From Bacillota bacterium (lineage in GTDB: Bacteria; Bacillota; Clostridia; Christensenellales; Aristaeellaceae), in NCBI GenBank assembly GCA_023404345.1, contig JAEYCB010000046.1:14447-78446 (forward strand): 64,000 nucleotides of DNA, in the 5' to 3' direction. Position 1 is the stretch's first letter; each line of letters opens with the position of its first letter. The notes under the pieces are model-generated. The model had not been told where the DNA came from. It did no database searches and worked only from the letters and a program-made list of their open reading frames with translations. Shown here piece after piece: positions 33,832 through 44,116 of the stretch. Position numbers and translations under genes: made by a program.

Positions 33832-35019
33832 TCAATTATGCTTATGCTGCCTGCTAATCAGCGCCTCATTTTTGCGAATCAATTCGCACCGCTGCTGTAC
33901 GCAGGCCACGCTTCTCATGGCGTCCGGCGGCGTATTGAATACATAGTCCTCCAAACGGGAAAGCGTTGTGGTGGCAACATGCAGACGTGTATCAGAGGAA
34001 GCATAATAAATCAACACTTCTCCGTTTTCACGCACCACTGCGCCGTTGCTGAAAACCACATTGCTTACATCACCAACGCGTTCCTCGCCTTCCGGTGCCA
34101 GAAAATACCCGCCGGGCTGTGCAATAACAACCCAGGGTCGTTCCAATTCTGTGGCAAACGCGTATAAAACATATCGTAGCCCTGTCGCGGTATTGCGGAC
34201 CCCATGGGCGATATGAATCCATCCCCGGTCCGTGCGGATGGGCGTAGCGCCCGCTCCATTCTTTGCTTCCGTAATGGTATGATACCTCCGGCAGCTGGTG
34301 ATGATTTCTTCGTCGATCTGAGGATGCAAAATGTCATCGCACAAGCCAAAGCCAATGCCGCTTCCGCTTCCTGTATCGATAAAGCCGTCCATCGGACGGG
34401 TAAAGAACGCATACTTCCCGTTTACAAATGTAGGATGCAGAACAACGTTCCTTTGCTGGGGAGAACGCAGGGTGACCAGGTTTGGAAGCCGTTCCCAATG
34501 AATCAGGTCTTTGGTTCGAACGATGCCGGCAGCTGCTACCGCCGCGCTCAGGTCACTCTGCGATGAATCTTTGCTTTCCGAACAAAAAACGCCGTAAATC
34601 CACCCATCCTCATGCTCGGTCAGGCGCATGTCATACACATTGGTTTCTTCCGGACAGGTATCCGGCAAAAGAATCGGTTCGCCTACGAAACGGAACTGAT
34701 CGACGCCTGTTTCGCTTTTTGCAATTGCAAAGAACGACTTACGGTCCCATCCTTCTACGCGTGCCACCAGATAAATGCTTCCATCGCGCTGGATAGCACC
34801 CGCATTGAAAACCGCATTGATGCCCAGCCTTTTCATAAAGTATGGATTGGTTTTTTCATCCAGATCATACTGCCATTCAATCGGCACATGCCCGGCTGTC
34901 ATAACGGGATTATTCCACCGTTCAAAAATGCCATTGTGATATTGGGTATTGATGCTGTTGGGTTTGCAAAGCAATTCTTCCTGCAGCTTTTTTTGCTGAA
35001 AATACTCGGGATGAATCAT
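33832..35019 (-). CDS. Glycoside phosphorylase GH130, probably 4-O-beta-D-mannosyl-D-glucose phosphorylase
   Basis: A 395-residue GH130 enzyme, the length of the GH130_1 subgroup that phosphorolyses mannosyl-glucose into mannose-1-phosphate and glucose. Family blocks: [33 protein letters not shown] (catalytic Asp in this block), [37 protein letters not shown] and [20 protein letters not shown]. Its ATG overlaps the stop of the cellobiose 2-epimerase gene (ATGA). Together they form the known two-step route from mannobiose. Base composition is lower in GC than neighbouring genes. Confidence 0.93.
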   Translation of the reverse strand: MIHPEYFQQKKLQEELLCKPNSINTQYHNGIFERWNNPVMTAGHVPIEWQYDLDEKTNPYFMKRLGINAVFNAGAIQRDGSIYLVARVEGWDRKSFFAIAKSETGVDQFRFVGEPILLPDTCPEETNVYDMRLTEHEDGWIYGVFCSESKDSSQSDLSAAVAAAGIVRTKDLIHWERLPNLVTLRSPQQRNVVLHPTFVNGKYAFFTRPMDGFIDTGSGSGIGFGLCDDILHPQIDEEIITSCRRYHTITEAKNGAGATPIRTDRGWIHIAHGVRNTATGLRYVLYAFATELERPWVVIAQPGGYFLAPEGEERVGDVSNVVFSNGAVVRENGEVLIYYASSDTRLHVATTTLSRLEDYVFNTPPDAMRSVACVQQRCELIRKNEALISRQHKHN

Positions 35020-36188
35020 GACAGCCTCCTGATGATTTCCATGCACATTCTTCCGTTATGATACGGGCATTTCCATGGTTCAACGATGTCTTTGGCCATG
35101 TTGGGATTCCCATTTGCATCGGCCTCCCAGAACCATTCTGATCCAGGCCGCTGGTCAATAATATGCTGCTGAATATACTGCCAGATTGCAATCACAGCAT
35201 CCCGGAATTCAGTCTCTTCCGGCTTCAGCTGCCATGCATGAAGGAATCCCACCATGGCTTCCGCCTGTACCCACCACACGCGCGTAGCATTCACTTCTCC
35301 CCGGTCGCATTCATTCAGCAGGCTTCCCTGTACAAATGCTTCCCGATACACATGCCGCGTCATTTCCTGCAGGCTTGCACGCAGGCGTTCAAGCAGCGCA
35401 TCGTCCTCCAGAAGGGAACATCCCCAATCCAGCAGCCACGCACTCTCGATATCATGGCCGTAGGAATGCAGATCGATCAACGAGCGATACGCCTCGTCAA
35501 AAAAGACCTCCTGCCGTTTACGTGAAGGGTTGTAGATCTTCTCCAGATAGAGATGGATCATGCCGCGCAATTTGTCTGCAACCAGTTCGTCGTGCGTTAC
35601 GGCGTACAGCCCGCTGTATGCTTCAAAGACATGCAGTAGCGTATTCATTGTGCGATATGCCATTACGCCGTTTTCAGATAACTTTTCGTTGCTGGTCGGC
35701 TGAAAATCCTGCGTAAAGGCTTCCAGATAGCCCTTCTCATCACGACAGCGGCTTTCTATCAGCCGCATCAGTCCCAACGCCTGCTCAAGAGCCTCTTTTC
35801 GGTGTGTAAGCTCGTAATATGCGCACAGAGCATAGATAGCAAACGCCTGATTATAGGTATGCTTCGTACCATCCATCACCCGGCCGTCATAGCTCACTTC
35901 CCACACCACGCCGCCATGCGTGCTGTCCATGCAGACATCCGTCAAAAAGCGATAGGCATGGTCGGCATATGCCGTCAAAGACGCATCTTGCAGCGCAGCG
36001 GCCGTTTTGGAAAAGAACCACAGAATACGGCTATTGAGTATTGTTCCCTTATTGGCGTGTTTCCTGACTTGCAGGTCTGTGCCCATCTCACCGTAATATC
36101 CGCCATGTTCGGCATCCAGAAGTCCCTTCCAAAAAGGGAGAATATGTCCGGTCAATTCAGCCTTTACTTGCTCGACCAATTTTTCCAT
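35016..36188 (-). CDS. Cellobiose 2-epimerase (N-acylglucosamine 2-epimerase family)
   Basis: A 390-residue (alpha/alpha)6-barrel epimerase that converts the reducing glucose of beta-1,4 disaccharides to mannose and the reverse. Catalytic residues sit in [11 protein letters not shown] (Arg), [12 protein letters not shown] (His) and [14 protein letters not shown] (His), all features of CE rather than RnBP. AAGGAGAGACGTC precedes ATG 36188. It is coupled to GH130 and begins 13 bases after a truncated beta-mannosidase fragment. It would convert mannobiose to mannosyl-glucose for the phosphorylase. Confidence 0.95.
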   Translation of the reverse strand: MEKLVEQVKAELTGHILPFWKGLLDAEHGGYYGEMGTDLQVRKHANKGTILNSRILWFFSKTAAALQDASLTAYADHAYRFLTDVCMDSTHGGVVWEVSYDGRVMDGTKHTYNQAFAIYALCAYYELTHRKEALEQALGLMRLIESRCRDEKGYLEAFTQDFQPTSNEKLSENGVMAYRTMNTLLHVFEAYSGLYAVTHDELVADKLRGMIHLYLEKIYNPSRKRQEVFFDEAYRSLIDLHSYGHDIESAWLLDWGCSLLEDDALLERLRASLQEMTRHVYREAFVQGSLLNECDRGEVNATRVWWVQAEAMVGFLHAWQLKPEETEFRDAVIAIWQYIQQHIIDQRPGSEWFWEADANGNPNMAKDIVEPWKCPYHNGRMCMEIIRRLS

Positions 36189-36201
36189 GACGTCTCTCCT
36201 T

Positions 36202-36366
36202 CTAACGGTCTGCATGGTTCAGATTGGAAATAGACTGTATGAACAATCCTTCCCGCAGGGTTTGGCAGTCGATGTCATAAGCCGTCAAGCGCTTGGTTTC
36301 TCCCGGCATGACAAAGAAATGGTTGTCGCTGAACAGGCAATCGGCGTCTTTTACATCCAGCCATAT
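36202..36366 (-). pseudogene. C-terminal remnant of a GH2 beta-mannosidase (minus strand)
   Basis: About 55 residues on the minus strand, YIWLDVKDADCLFSDNHFF then MPGETKRLTAYDIDC, match the C-terminal immunoglobulin-like domain end of GH2 beta-mannosidases (FSDNYF..LPGE). It stops 13 bases before the epimerase start, so it was once the first gene of that operon. All sequence upstream is missing: the frame collides with an opposite-strand mannosidase at about 36363. It differs from that gene's C-terminus, so two paralogues existed. Confidence 0.75.
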
Positions 36367-38678
36367 ATATTGAAACGCTGGACTATAATGCAGCAATTTT
36401 CATCAATGGTGTCAAAGTAGATCATCATTTGAACGCTTTTGTGCCTTTTGAAAAAGATATAAAATCTTACCTTGCGCCCGGTGCAAACACATTGCTCATC
36501 CGCCTGACAAACGGAGCTGAGGGAGCGCGTCCTTCGCTGGACTCGTTAAGCTATTACAATGCCTCCGGAGATGAAGCCCGGCGGTGCTATCTGCGCAAGC
36601 CCCAGTTCAGCTATGGATGGGACTGGTGTCCCTGTGTGCCCACATGCGGAATCGGCGGCACCGTGGAACTGCGCGGTATCAGCGGAGCTTTCATTCGTGA
36701 CGCCCGTCTGGACACGATGAGCCTCCGTCAAGGCACTGCTGACCTGGCGCTCAACGTTACATTGGAAGATGTGGGCATGACACGGTCCGGCTTTGGAACG
36801 CTGTCTCTTCAATTGTTTTTTGAAGGAACAGACGTTTTCCAGCACAGCATGGACGTACAGCTTGTCGGAGGGCTCAACTATCTCTCCCATGCATTTTCTA
36901 TTCCCAACCCTCATCTTTGGCATGTTAACGGAACGGGAGATGCCGCGCTTTATACGCTTGTACTGGATTTGGAATATCGGGGAGAGCACCACAGAAAATC
37001 TTTGAAAGTTGGTATTCGAACCGTCAGCATTGATTACAGCGCAAGGGAGGATGGCACCCGTAATTTTCGTTTTTTTGTAAATGGCAAGCCTGTGTATTGT
37101 ATGGGAGGCAACTGGGTCCCTCCGGATGTAGTCTATCTGCGTGTGCCCGATGAAACCTACCGTACACTTGTGGATGAAGCGGCGGATGCCCATTTCACCA
37201 TGCTGCGCGTATGGGGAGGCGGCCGCTATGAGCCCGATGTTTTCTATGAGCGTTGCAGTGAACGTGGTATCCTTGTAATGCAGGATTTTATGTATGCCTG
37301 TGCCCTTTATCCCGATTGGGACTCCTCATTTATGTATCAGGCCACCCTAGAGGCCGACTATCAAACCCGGCGGATCTCGCACTACGCATGCGTGGCGGTT
37401 TGGGCAGGGAACAATGAAATTGCGGAAAGCTATTGGGGCTGGTATGATGAATTGGCCAAAGGCCGCTATGAATATGGCACCCATATTTTCAACTACGTGC
37501 TTCCTCAAGCGGTACATACCAACTGCCCCCTGATTCCCTACATGCCCAGTTCCCCATTTTTGGGTGAATGGCCGAAGGACCCTTCCCAGGGAGACATACA
37601 TCTGTGGGGGCTGATGTGCACACTGAAGCAACGCTACCAGATGGAGGATTATCATTCCTTCCTTCCCAACGTAACGCATGAAATTTATGAAGAAGTAGCC
37701 CGTCAAATCCGCTTTAACAGCGAATATGGATTTTATGGTTCCCCCATGCCTTCCACCATTCGGCGCTACCACGGAGACGAGCCGGTAAAAGCGGGAAGCA
37801 AGATTCTTGCTCATCACAAAGAGCCTTTAGGTCCTGCGGGCATGCGTGCGCTATGCATTGAAAATCTGCTATGTCCGGTGGATAGGATTTCAGGCGATGA
37901 CTTTTTCATCTATTCTGCCATTGCGCAGGGAATCGAATATCATCAACTGGCACGGGCTATGCGGAATTACGAGCATTGCAGCGGAAACCTGATTTGGATG
38001 TTTAACGACGCATGGCCGGAAAGTGGTTTTACACCCATCGACTACTACCTGACCAGAAAACCCAGCTATTATTATCTGAAACGCGCTTTTTCCCCGCGAA
38101 AGTTCCTGATAAGCGTTTATCAAGGTCAGGGCAAGCTGATTCTGATTAATCATACCGGAGAAGATACGCTGGTTTGTTTTGAGTATGGTTTCATGACCTA
38201 TGAAGGCGCAGTTTGGTGGCAAAAAAGCGCACAAATTCATCTGCCGGCTTTTTCATGGCATATGCATTGTACCTTCCGTGCCGATTACGGTGAAGAAGAA
38301 GGGATGTATTATGTGCGTACCGCAGATGGTGATGAATCCGACTTTGGGCATGACACGTCTCTGCGCGAGTACTGGCGGGATACGCCCAGTCCAAAGGGAA
38401 CATTGTCCTTTTCTCTTTGCCGCGAAGACGAGGCAACATTGGTAACGGTTACGGCCGGCAGTGTCTATCTGCCCATTGTGGAAATCCAGTGTGCGGATGA
38501 CCGAACCAAAATGGAGGACAATTATTTCGATCTTCTGCCCAACATGACCCGCACCATCAAGGTGGAGGGCATTGTCAACAATGTTCGGGCATTGCCCCTG
38601 TATGCCTGCAAGCGGGACTATGATCCCCGTGACCCCTACGGTTTCCAAAAGAAGCGCCTGGCTCACACGGAAAAATAA
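36363..38678 (+). pseudogene. GH2 beta-mannosidase lacking its N-terminus (plus strand)
   Basis: The frame is open from about 36363 with ETLDYNAAIFINGVKVDHH, a sugar-binding-domain block that lies about 80 residues into intact GH2 mannosidases, and continues 771 codons to 38678. The catalytic acid/base is in VAVWAGNNEIAESY and the nucleophile in FNSEYGFYGSPMP; the C-terminus is complete. No promoter or RBS precedes it; TTG 36429 is the only early start codon. Intact relatives are about 820-850 residues, so the first 70-85 residues are missing and the gene is probably dead or poorly expressed. Confidence 0.85.
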
Positions 38679-38816
38679 TTGCGCTTGCCATCTCTGTGCA
38701 GAAAGGGGCGAATCTCGTTATATTGGCACTGCTGCTGCCATCATGCAGCACATCAGTAATCCTTCCATTTTCAAAAAATAAATTTGACATGTCCAATAAA
38801 TAGCCTGGCTACATTC

Positions 38817-38860
38817 AACACGCACGGGGTTGTTCTGCAATGCTCCGTGTGTGTTTTGCT
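38817..38860 (+). terminator. Hairpin terminator after the plus-strand beta-mannosidase
   Basis: AACACGCACGG (38817-38827) pairs with CCGTGTGTGTT (38845-38855, one G-U) and is followed by TTG. The rest of 38679-39096 holds only the promoter/leader repeat described separately and no supported gene. Confidence 0.65.
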
Positions 38861-38907
38861 GCTTGCCGTTTGCATCTTCCAGTTGATGGTTTCCTCCAAA
38901 AAAGTAT

Positions 38908-38991
38908 CATGCATGCTTTTGAATCCTGCGCGGCATACTGGATATGAAACCAGATTCGGAGGGCCTGCATAAATGCCAAGCATATCTCCTT
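38908..38991 (+). repeat. Decayed duplicate of the orf48 promoter/leader
   Basis: About 80% identical to 32874-32960 through the promoter, the GGAGG site and the first 23 bases of orf48. The orf48 start codon is ATA here (38969-38971) and an early stop follows, so it cannot encode the short protein. It marks the right edge of the inserted sugar-gene block. Confidence 0.8.
38910..38939 (+). promoter_or_regulatory. Sigma-G-like promoter of spoVAD-spoVAE
   Basis: TGCATG (38910-38915), 18-base spacer, CATACT (38934-38939), the same geometry as the site before spoVAC. It gives spoVAD-spoVAE their own forespore promoter with a leader of about 150 bases. Confidence 0.7.
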
Positions 38992-39096
38992 AACATGATC
39001 TGCATTCGCCGTACCGTTTTTGCTGCGCAGTGCCGGTCATCTATGCTGACAGCTGCACCTATTCTTCCATCAAAATAACGCAGGGAGGGAACTGCC

Positions 39097-40128
39097 GTGC
39101 CGCTCAAGCGCACCGGCTTACAAACCATTGATCTTCCACTTCGGCCCACTGTATGCGCATCGGCAGCTTTTGTGGGCAAAAAGGAAGGGGAAGGGCCGCT
39201 GGGAAACCTGTTCGACCATGTGGCTCAGGATGAGCTCTACGGACAGGACACCTTTGAACTGGCGGAAAAGCGCCTGTATCTGGATGCCATCCGCAAGGCC
39301 ATTGAAAAAAGCAGCCTGAAGCCGGAGAACGTACAGTTTCTGCTTGGCGGCGACCTGCTCAATCAGATCATAACCGCTTCCTTTTCTGCCCGGGAGCTGG
39401 GTATTCCCTTTATCGGACTGTACGGAGCCTGCTCTACCATGGCCGAAAGCCTTTGTCTGGGCAGCATGCTTCTGGACGGCGAGCACGCTTCCACCGTAGT
39501 CTGCGCAGCCAGCAGCCATTTCTGTACCGCCGAGCGGCAGTACCGCTATCCACTCGAATTTGGCGCCCAGCGCCCGCCTACTGCACAGTGGACCGTAACC
39601 GGGGCAGGCGCGGTAGTGCTGAGTCTGGCTTCCCCGGTTCCGCCGCAGGCGCGGGTTGCGCGCGTATGCATGGGACGCGTGGTGGATCTGGGCGTAACCG
39701 ACGCAAACAACATGGGCGCAGCTATGGCGCCAGCAGCGGCGGATACATTGCTGGCGCTCCTGTCGGACACAGGCACCACGCCCGCGGACTATGACCTAAT
39801 CGTCACCGGCGACCTGGGCCAAGTGGGGCGCGATTTGCTGCTGCAGCTCATGCGCGAGCAGCGCATGCCGCTGGATGAACGTATTCACCGCGATTGCGGC
39901 CTGATGATCTACGACCGCGAACGACAGGATGCGCATGCTGGAGGCAGCGGCTGCGGATGTAGTGCATCAGTGCTGTGCGCGAGCCTTCTGCCCGCCCTCC
40001 AGCGGGGGGACCTTAAGCGCATCATCTTTATGGCCACGGGCGCTTTGATGAGCGTGACCAGCAGCCAGCAGGGCGAAACGATCCCCGGCATTGCCCACGC
40101 GGTCGTTCTGGAATCCCCCAAGCCATAA
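39097..40128 (+). CDS. spoVAD: Stage V sporulation protein AD
   Basis: A 343-residue thiolase-fold protein that binds dipicolinic acid. Recognised blocks are FVGKKEGEGPLGNLFD, LLGGDLLNQIITASFSARELG, GLYGACSTMAESL, ERQYRYPLEFGAQRPPTAQWTVTGAGA and AGGSGCGCSASVLC. GTG 39097 is the start with AGGGAGGGA upstream. It is the first gene after the inserted sugar block and is followed by spoVAE with a 18-base gap. Confidence 0.96.
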   Translation: MPLKRTGLQTIDLPLRPTVCASAAFVGKKEGEGPLGNLFDHVAQDELYGQDTFELAEKRLYLDAIRKAIEKSSLKPENVQFLLGGDLLNQIITASFSARELGIPFIGLYGACSTMAESLCLGSMLLDGEHASTVVCAASSHFCTAERQYRYPLEFGAQRPPTAQWTVTGAGAVVLSLASPVPPQARVARVCMGRVVDLGVTDANNMGAAMAPAAADTLLALLSDTGTTPADYDLIVTGDLGQVGRDLLLQLMREQRMPLDERIHRDCGLMIYDRERQDAHAGGSGCGCSASVLCASLLPALQRGDLKRIIFMATGALMSVTSSQQGETIPGIAHAVVLESPKP

Positions 40129-40146
40129 AAATCGGGAGGCAAACGC

Positions 40147-40512
40147 ATGTCGTTGCTTTGGATGTATCTGAAAGTTTTTCTGGTTGGCGGCGCGCTGTGC
40201 GCCATCGGTGAATTGCTGGTGCTGCGCACGCGGCTCACGCCCGCACGCATCCTGGTGTGCTACATCCTCGCCGGGGTACTACTCAGCGCCGTAGGGCTCT
40301 ACGGCCCGCTGGCGGATTTTGCCGGTGCAGGTGCGACTGTGCCCCTGACAGGCTTCGGTCATGCGCTGTGCCAAGGCGTGATGGGCGCTGTGGATGAAAT
40401 CGGCTTCATCGGTGCCTTCACGGGCGGACTGTCTGCCACGGCGGGAGGCATCGCGGCGGCGGTGTTCTTCGGCACACTGATCGCGCTGGCCTTCAAGCCC
40501 CGCGCCAAATAA
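40147..40512 (+). CDS. spoVAE: Stage V sporulation protein AE (AEb type)
   Basis: A 121-residue membrane protein with four helices, matching the SpoVAEb subunit: KVFLVGGALCAIGELLVLRT, GLYGPLADFAGAGATVPLTG and AFTGGLSATAGGIAAAVFFG. It works with SpoVAC and SpoVAD in dipicolinic-acid uptake and release. No spoVAA, spoVAB, spoVAEa or spoVAF gene is present, the usual minimal clostridial set. Confidence 0.95.
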   Translation: MSLLWMYLKVFLVGGALCAIGELLVLRTRLTPARILVCYILAGVLLSAVGLYGPLADFAGAGATVPLTGFGHALCQGVMGAVDEIGFIGAFTGGLSATAGGIAAAVFFGTLIALAFKPRAK

Positions 40513-40520
40513 CCGTTTCT

Positions 40521-40547
40521 GCGTTCCCCATGCGGGGGACGCTTTTT
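40521..40547 (+). terminator. Terminator of spoVAD-spoVAE
   Basis: GCGTTCCCC (40521-40529) pairs with GGGGGACGC (40534-40542, one G-U) and runs into TTTTT. Confidence 0.88.
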
Positions 40548-40562
40548 GTTACAAGTCAATTC

Positions 40563-40608
40563 TTGACATCACAGGTAGACAGGCGTATCCTATCGGTAGA
40601 CAGTTGTC
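40563..40608 (+). promoter_or_regulatory. Promoter with two GGTAGACAG direct repeats
   Basis: Perfect TTGACA (40563-40568), 17-base spacer, TATCCT (40586-40591). GGTAGACAG occurs at 40574-40582 and 40595-40603, exactly 21 bases (two helical turns) apart, bracketing the -10. The second extends into GACA-GT-TGTC, an inverted repeat of the type bound by BlaI/MecI repressors. Confidence 0.65.
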
Positions 40609-40652
40609 GTAACCATGTGAGAGAACCACACCCTGAAAGGAGCCTGTCCGCC

Positions 40653-42221
40653 ATGCGCAGCGCAGCCCTCTATAACTTTCTGCTGGAAGCCAACATGATG
40701 GCCGGCATCGCCATTTTGCTCATGCTGCCCGTCCGCCGCTTTCTGCGCCCATGGCTTGGCAGCCGGGCAATCCGTTTTCTGTGGCTGCTGGTTGCGCTCA
40801 GGCTTCTCTGCCCGCTGGTGCTTCCCAACCCCGCCATCAACGCAATCCGCTCGCCCTTTGCCCTGGACGAGGCCATCCGCCCCATCGCCGGGCAAATCAA
40901 GGTGCGGCTGACGGACGCGGCGCACGATCTGCATCAGTCCGCCGCGGACGGCTCTGTGCAGGAGCGGGTCTTTGACGATTTCGTGGATGCCTCCTATAAC
41001 GGCATGCTGGCCCTGCGGGGCATGCAGGTGTACGTCATGGGCGCGGCGCTTGTCGCGGGATGGTTCCTCCTGTGCAACGTGCGCTTTCGCCTGCGGCTGC
41101 GTCAGGGGCGAATCACGCCCATCGAGGGGCATCTTCTGGAGCAGTATCTGGCGCTTTGCCGCCGGATGGGCGTCCGTCCCCTGCCTGTGTACTTCGCCGA
41201 CCCTCTCCCCTCGGCCTGTCTGGTAGGGGTGCTCAGGCCCTGCATCGCCCTGCCGCTCACCGCTGCGCCATCTGAGGCCGTGGAGGTGCTCCGGCACGAG
41301 CTGTGCCACTATCGCGGCCATGACCACTGGTGGGCGCTGGTGCGGCTGGCCTGCTGCATCGTCCACTGGTTCAACCCGCTGGTATGGCTGGCCGCCTCCC
41401 TCAGCCGCACCGACGGCGAGCTCGCCTGCGACGAGCGCGTCACAGACGGCATGGACGCGCGACAGCGCAGGGCATACGCCTCCGCGCTGGTGCTGGCCGC
41501 CACCCGGCGCGATACGCCCGGCATGGGTGTGCTGGCCACAGGCATGACCATGGCCGGTTCCAGGCTGAAAATGCGCGTTGCCTCCATCGTCGGGGGCGCA
41601 CATGCGCGGCGCGGGCTGGCGGCAGGCGTTGTGCTGCTGGCATGCATGGCGCTTGTGGGTGCGTTTGCCACAGGAGAATATCTGGTAACGCCCGCCATCC
41701 CCTCCGCCTCGGAGGTCCCGCTGCCCGGCACGCTGAGCGATGAGGCCGCCGCCGTGACCTATGCCCGTTCCCTGTGGCACAGCGCCGACCTCAGTCAGGA
41801 CACCGCAGGCTTTGCCTTCGTCGCCGCGCCGTCGGACGGGGGCGGCTGGACGGTCACCGGCAGCGACGGGGAAGCGGAGCTTTCCCTTTCCGTGAACGGG
41901 ACGGGCGTTTTCCTGAGCAACGGCGCGGTCCTGCAGGGCTATGACCAGTCCTTCGCGTGCGACCCTCCCCGGCGGCAGGACGGGGACTGGTATGCCCGCT
42001 TGTCGTCCTACCTGATGGACTTTGCCGCACGGATGGAGCCGGACGCAGCCCGCCTGATTCAGGGCATGCGCTATCCGGACGAGAGGATGAACCCAGACGG
42101 GCGGCGCTATGTAACGGCATGGGGCGTGGATGGCGCAGGCCAGACCCTGCGCGTATTCCGGGTGCAGATGGAACCTGTGTTTCGCGTCATCCTGTACCGC
42201 AGCCCCGCCGGGGCCGTCTGA
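40653..42221 (+). CDS. M56 family BlaR1-like sensor metallopeptidase
   Basis: A 522-residue membrane protein with helices near residues 10-28, 38-55, 130-147 and 325-345. The zinc protease motif RHELCHYRGHD (HEXXH) and downstream Glu region (DGELACDERV) are intact. The extracytoplasmic C-terminal domain (about 350-522) is not a penicillin-binding domain, so the signal is unknown. Such sensors cleave BlaI-type repressors, yet no blaI gene is in the window. AAAGGAG precedes ATG 40653. First gene of a block with secreted proteins. Confidence 0.88.
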   Translation: MRSAALYNFLLEANMMAGIAILLMLPVRRFLRPWLGSRAIRFLWLLVALRLLCPLVLPNPAINAIRSPFALDEAIRPIAGQIKVRLTDAAHDLHQSAADGSVQERVFDDFVDASYNGMLALRGMQVYVMGAALVAGWFLLCNVRFRLRLRQGRITPIEGHLLEQYLALCRRMGVRPLPVYFADPLPSACLVGVLRPCIALPLTAAPSEAVEVLRHELCHYRGHDHWWALVRLACCIVHWFNPLVWLAASLSRTDGELACDERVTDGMDARQRRAYASALVLAATRRDTPGMGVLATGMTMAGSRLKMRVASIVGGAHARRGLAAGVVLLACMALVGAFATGEYLVTPAIPSASEVPLPGTLSDEAAAVTYARSLWHSADLSQDTAGFAFVAAPSDGGGWTVTGSDGEAELSLSVNGTGVFLSNGAVLQGYDQSFACDPPRRQDGDWYARLSSYLMDFAARMEPDAARLIQGMRYPDERMNPDGRRYVTAWGVDGAGQTLRVFRVQMEPVFRVILYRSPAGAV

Positions 42222-42254
42222 TCCCCCATCAACGTCAAAAGGAGTGATCTTTGC

Positions 42255-43979
42255 ATGAAACGTCTTTTCTGCGCTTTGCTGATGATGGCTCTGCTCATTC
42301 CCTGCGTCGCGCTGGGCGCCTCCCTGAGCGAGGATGCGCTCTCCTACGCCCAGAGCTGCCTGACGGAGGTATATGGCTATACGGCCGAGGATGCGGACGG
42401 TTTCACCTTCGAGGTGGCGGAAACCGACGAAGGGGTTGTCGTCACCTATTTCAATCATCCGGGCTGGAACTACACGGTTGTGCGTTCTTATGACGGAAGC
42501 ACAGTGGCTACCACGCCCTTCCGCGCGGAATCGGATTATCCCTACTACCCCGGCGAGGGCAGCGTACGGCAGGGCCTGTACACCGCGCGGGACGGCGCAT
42601 GGTTCACCCGCTGGGATGAAACCGCCCGCAGCGAGATGGCCGCATGGATGGATCTCTGGGGCGTGACCCCCACCCCGGCTTTGGCAGAGGGATTGAGCAA
42701 CGGCACCCTTACCCCCGCTCAGGCGCTGAACGAGTTCTTCCTGTCCTGCTACGGGCCGGAAACCGCGTGGCCCAAGGCGCTTACGGAGTGGCGCGACGAG
42801 GAGCTGGATAGCTACGGCTTTGTTCTGGAGGCGGTCTCCCAGTCCTCAGAGGGGGTTCGCACCTACCCCCTGGAGGATGCACAGGTGACGGAGTTCTCCG
42901 GAGAAACGCCGCCAGAGCTGGCTTGCGCGCTCTCAAACCCCAACCTGTCCGGCTGGACACCCGTCAGTGGCGCCTACATCGCGCGGCAAGGCCTCGAAAG
43001 TACGGGACTGACCGTATTTGAGCGAGGCGAGGAACGGATGCTGTGTTCCCTCTGACACGACGCGGACGGCTGGTTCTTCCTGCCCGTGGGGGAAAGCGCG
43101 CTGCTACCCGGCCGCGAGGTGTCCGTGCGCTACGGGGGTGGCGGTGCGTTCGAACTGCGCTATCCCATCTCCGAGGCGGAAAGTGAAGTTTTCTCCGTCA
43201 CCCCCACCGCCTGCGCCGCCAGCGAGAACTTCACCCTGCGCTATTGCCGCCTCAACGGATACAGCTATGAAAATACCGATACCGGCGCGTTTTTGCGGAT
43301 CGACAGCGAAGTCTTCGGCGACGGCGTCAGCTACCGGTGGTATCGCATGACCAACCGCGACTCCGCCGGGCAGGCCGCCACCGTGACCAGTACCCCGGTC
43401 CTCCTGCCCCTGTTTCTGGACTTCTGGGACATCAGTACCTTTCCCCGTTCCGAGGCCGCTTTCTATGAGGCCGAGGGCGACGTCCTGCCCGACGGCCTCG
43501 GCGTGGTGGCGGGCGTGCGCCTGCGCCGGGAAACCTCCACCCGCTCGGATATTCTGGGCGACTACTTCGGCGGTGTGCCCGTCGAGGTCCTTGAGGAGCT
43601 CCCTGGCGATCCCTACCCCTGGTACCGCGTGCGCATCGGCCGCGCAGAGGGCTACATGAGCAGCCTCTACGTGGCGTATCCCGGCTCCGTGTGCAGCATG
43701 GAACCCCTGCAACGCAGCTCATCCCTGCCGCCCATGGCCGCCGTGACCACGGATACGGCGCTCAAGGTGGGCACGGGCTGGCTTGACAAGTCCCTCGCCA
43801 CCCTCCCCGCCGGGACTCGCCTGCGCGTGCTGGCCGAACAGGGCGACTGGCTGCATGTGACCGTCGCGGACGGCCCCATGGGCTGGCTTGCGCTCACCGG
43901 CGGCCTTGAGGACGGGTATGTAAAGGCCGCCGATGTGCGTATCGCCGCCACCGAGGCGCAGCTGGACTGGATGGAATAA
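42255..43979 (+). pseudogene. Secreted SH3-domain protein interrupted by one in-frame TGA
   Basis: Residues 1-266 (42255-43052) and 43056-43979 are in the same frame, separated only by TGA at 43053-43055 (CSL-stop-HDADGWFFLPVG). Together they encode about 573 residues: signal peptide (KRLFCALLMMALLIPCVALGA), a region of unknown fold, and SH3-like repeats near the C-terminus (VAGVRLRRETSTRSDILGDY; ALKVGTGWLDKSLATLPAG). A CGA to TGA change (Arg) explains it. There are no RBS signals for a separate second gene. Follows M56 by 33 bases. Confidence 0.8.
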
Positions 43980-43998
43980 AGCCCGAATCGCGTATTCC

Positions 43999-44032
43999 GG
44001 CGGCCCCCTTTTGCTGGGGCCGCCTTTTTTTC
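43999..44032 (+). terminator. Terminator of the M56 operon
   Basis: GGCGGCCCC (43999-44007) pairs perfectly with GGGGCCGCC (44016-44024) and is followed by eight T residues. Confidence 0.93.
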
Positions 44033-44040
44033 CTGTTATT

Positions 44041-44068
44041 GCAAACTTTGCACCCGCCCGCGCGTCTA
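44041..44068 (+). promoter_or_regulatory. Candidate autoregulated ECF sigma promoter
   Basis: GCAAAC (44041-44046), 16-base spacer, CGTCTA (44063-44068) resembles ECF promoters (AAC and CGTC cores) and lies upstream of the sigma gene. Confidence 0.4.
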
Positions 44069-44116
44069 TCAGGTGAAGGCCTTCAAAACAAACCAACCGG
44101 CAAGGGGGATGGCGGC

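Noticed and set aside
43053..43055. Selenocysteine recoding of the in-frame TGA
   Set aside because: The residue is not in a redox or CXXC-like motif, no SECIS-like hairpin is evident directly after it, and CGA to TGA is a simpler explanation.
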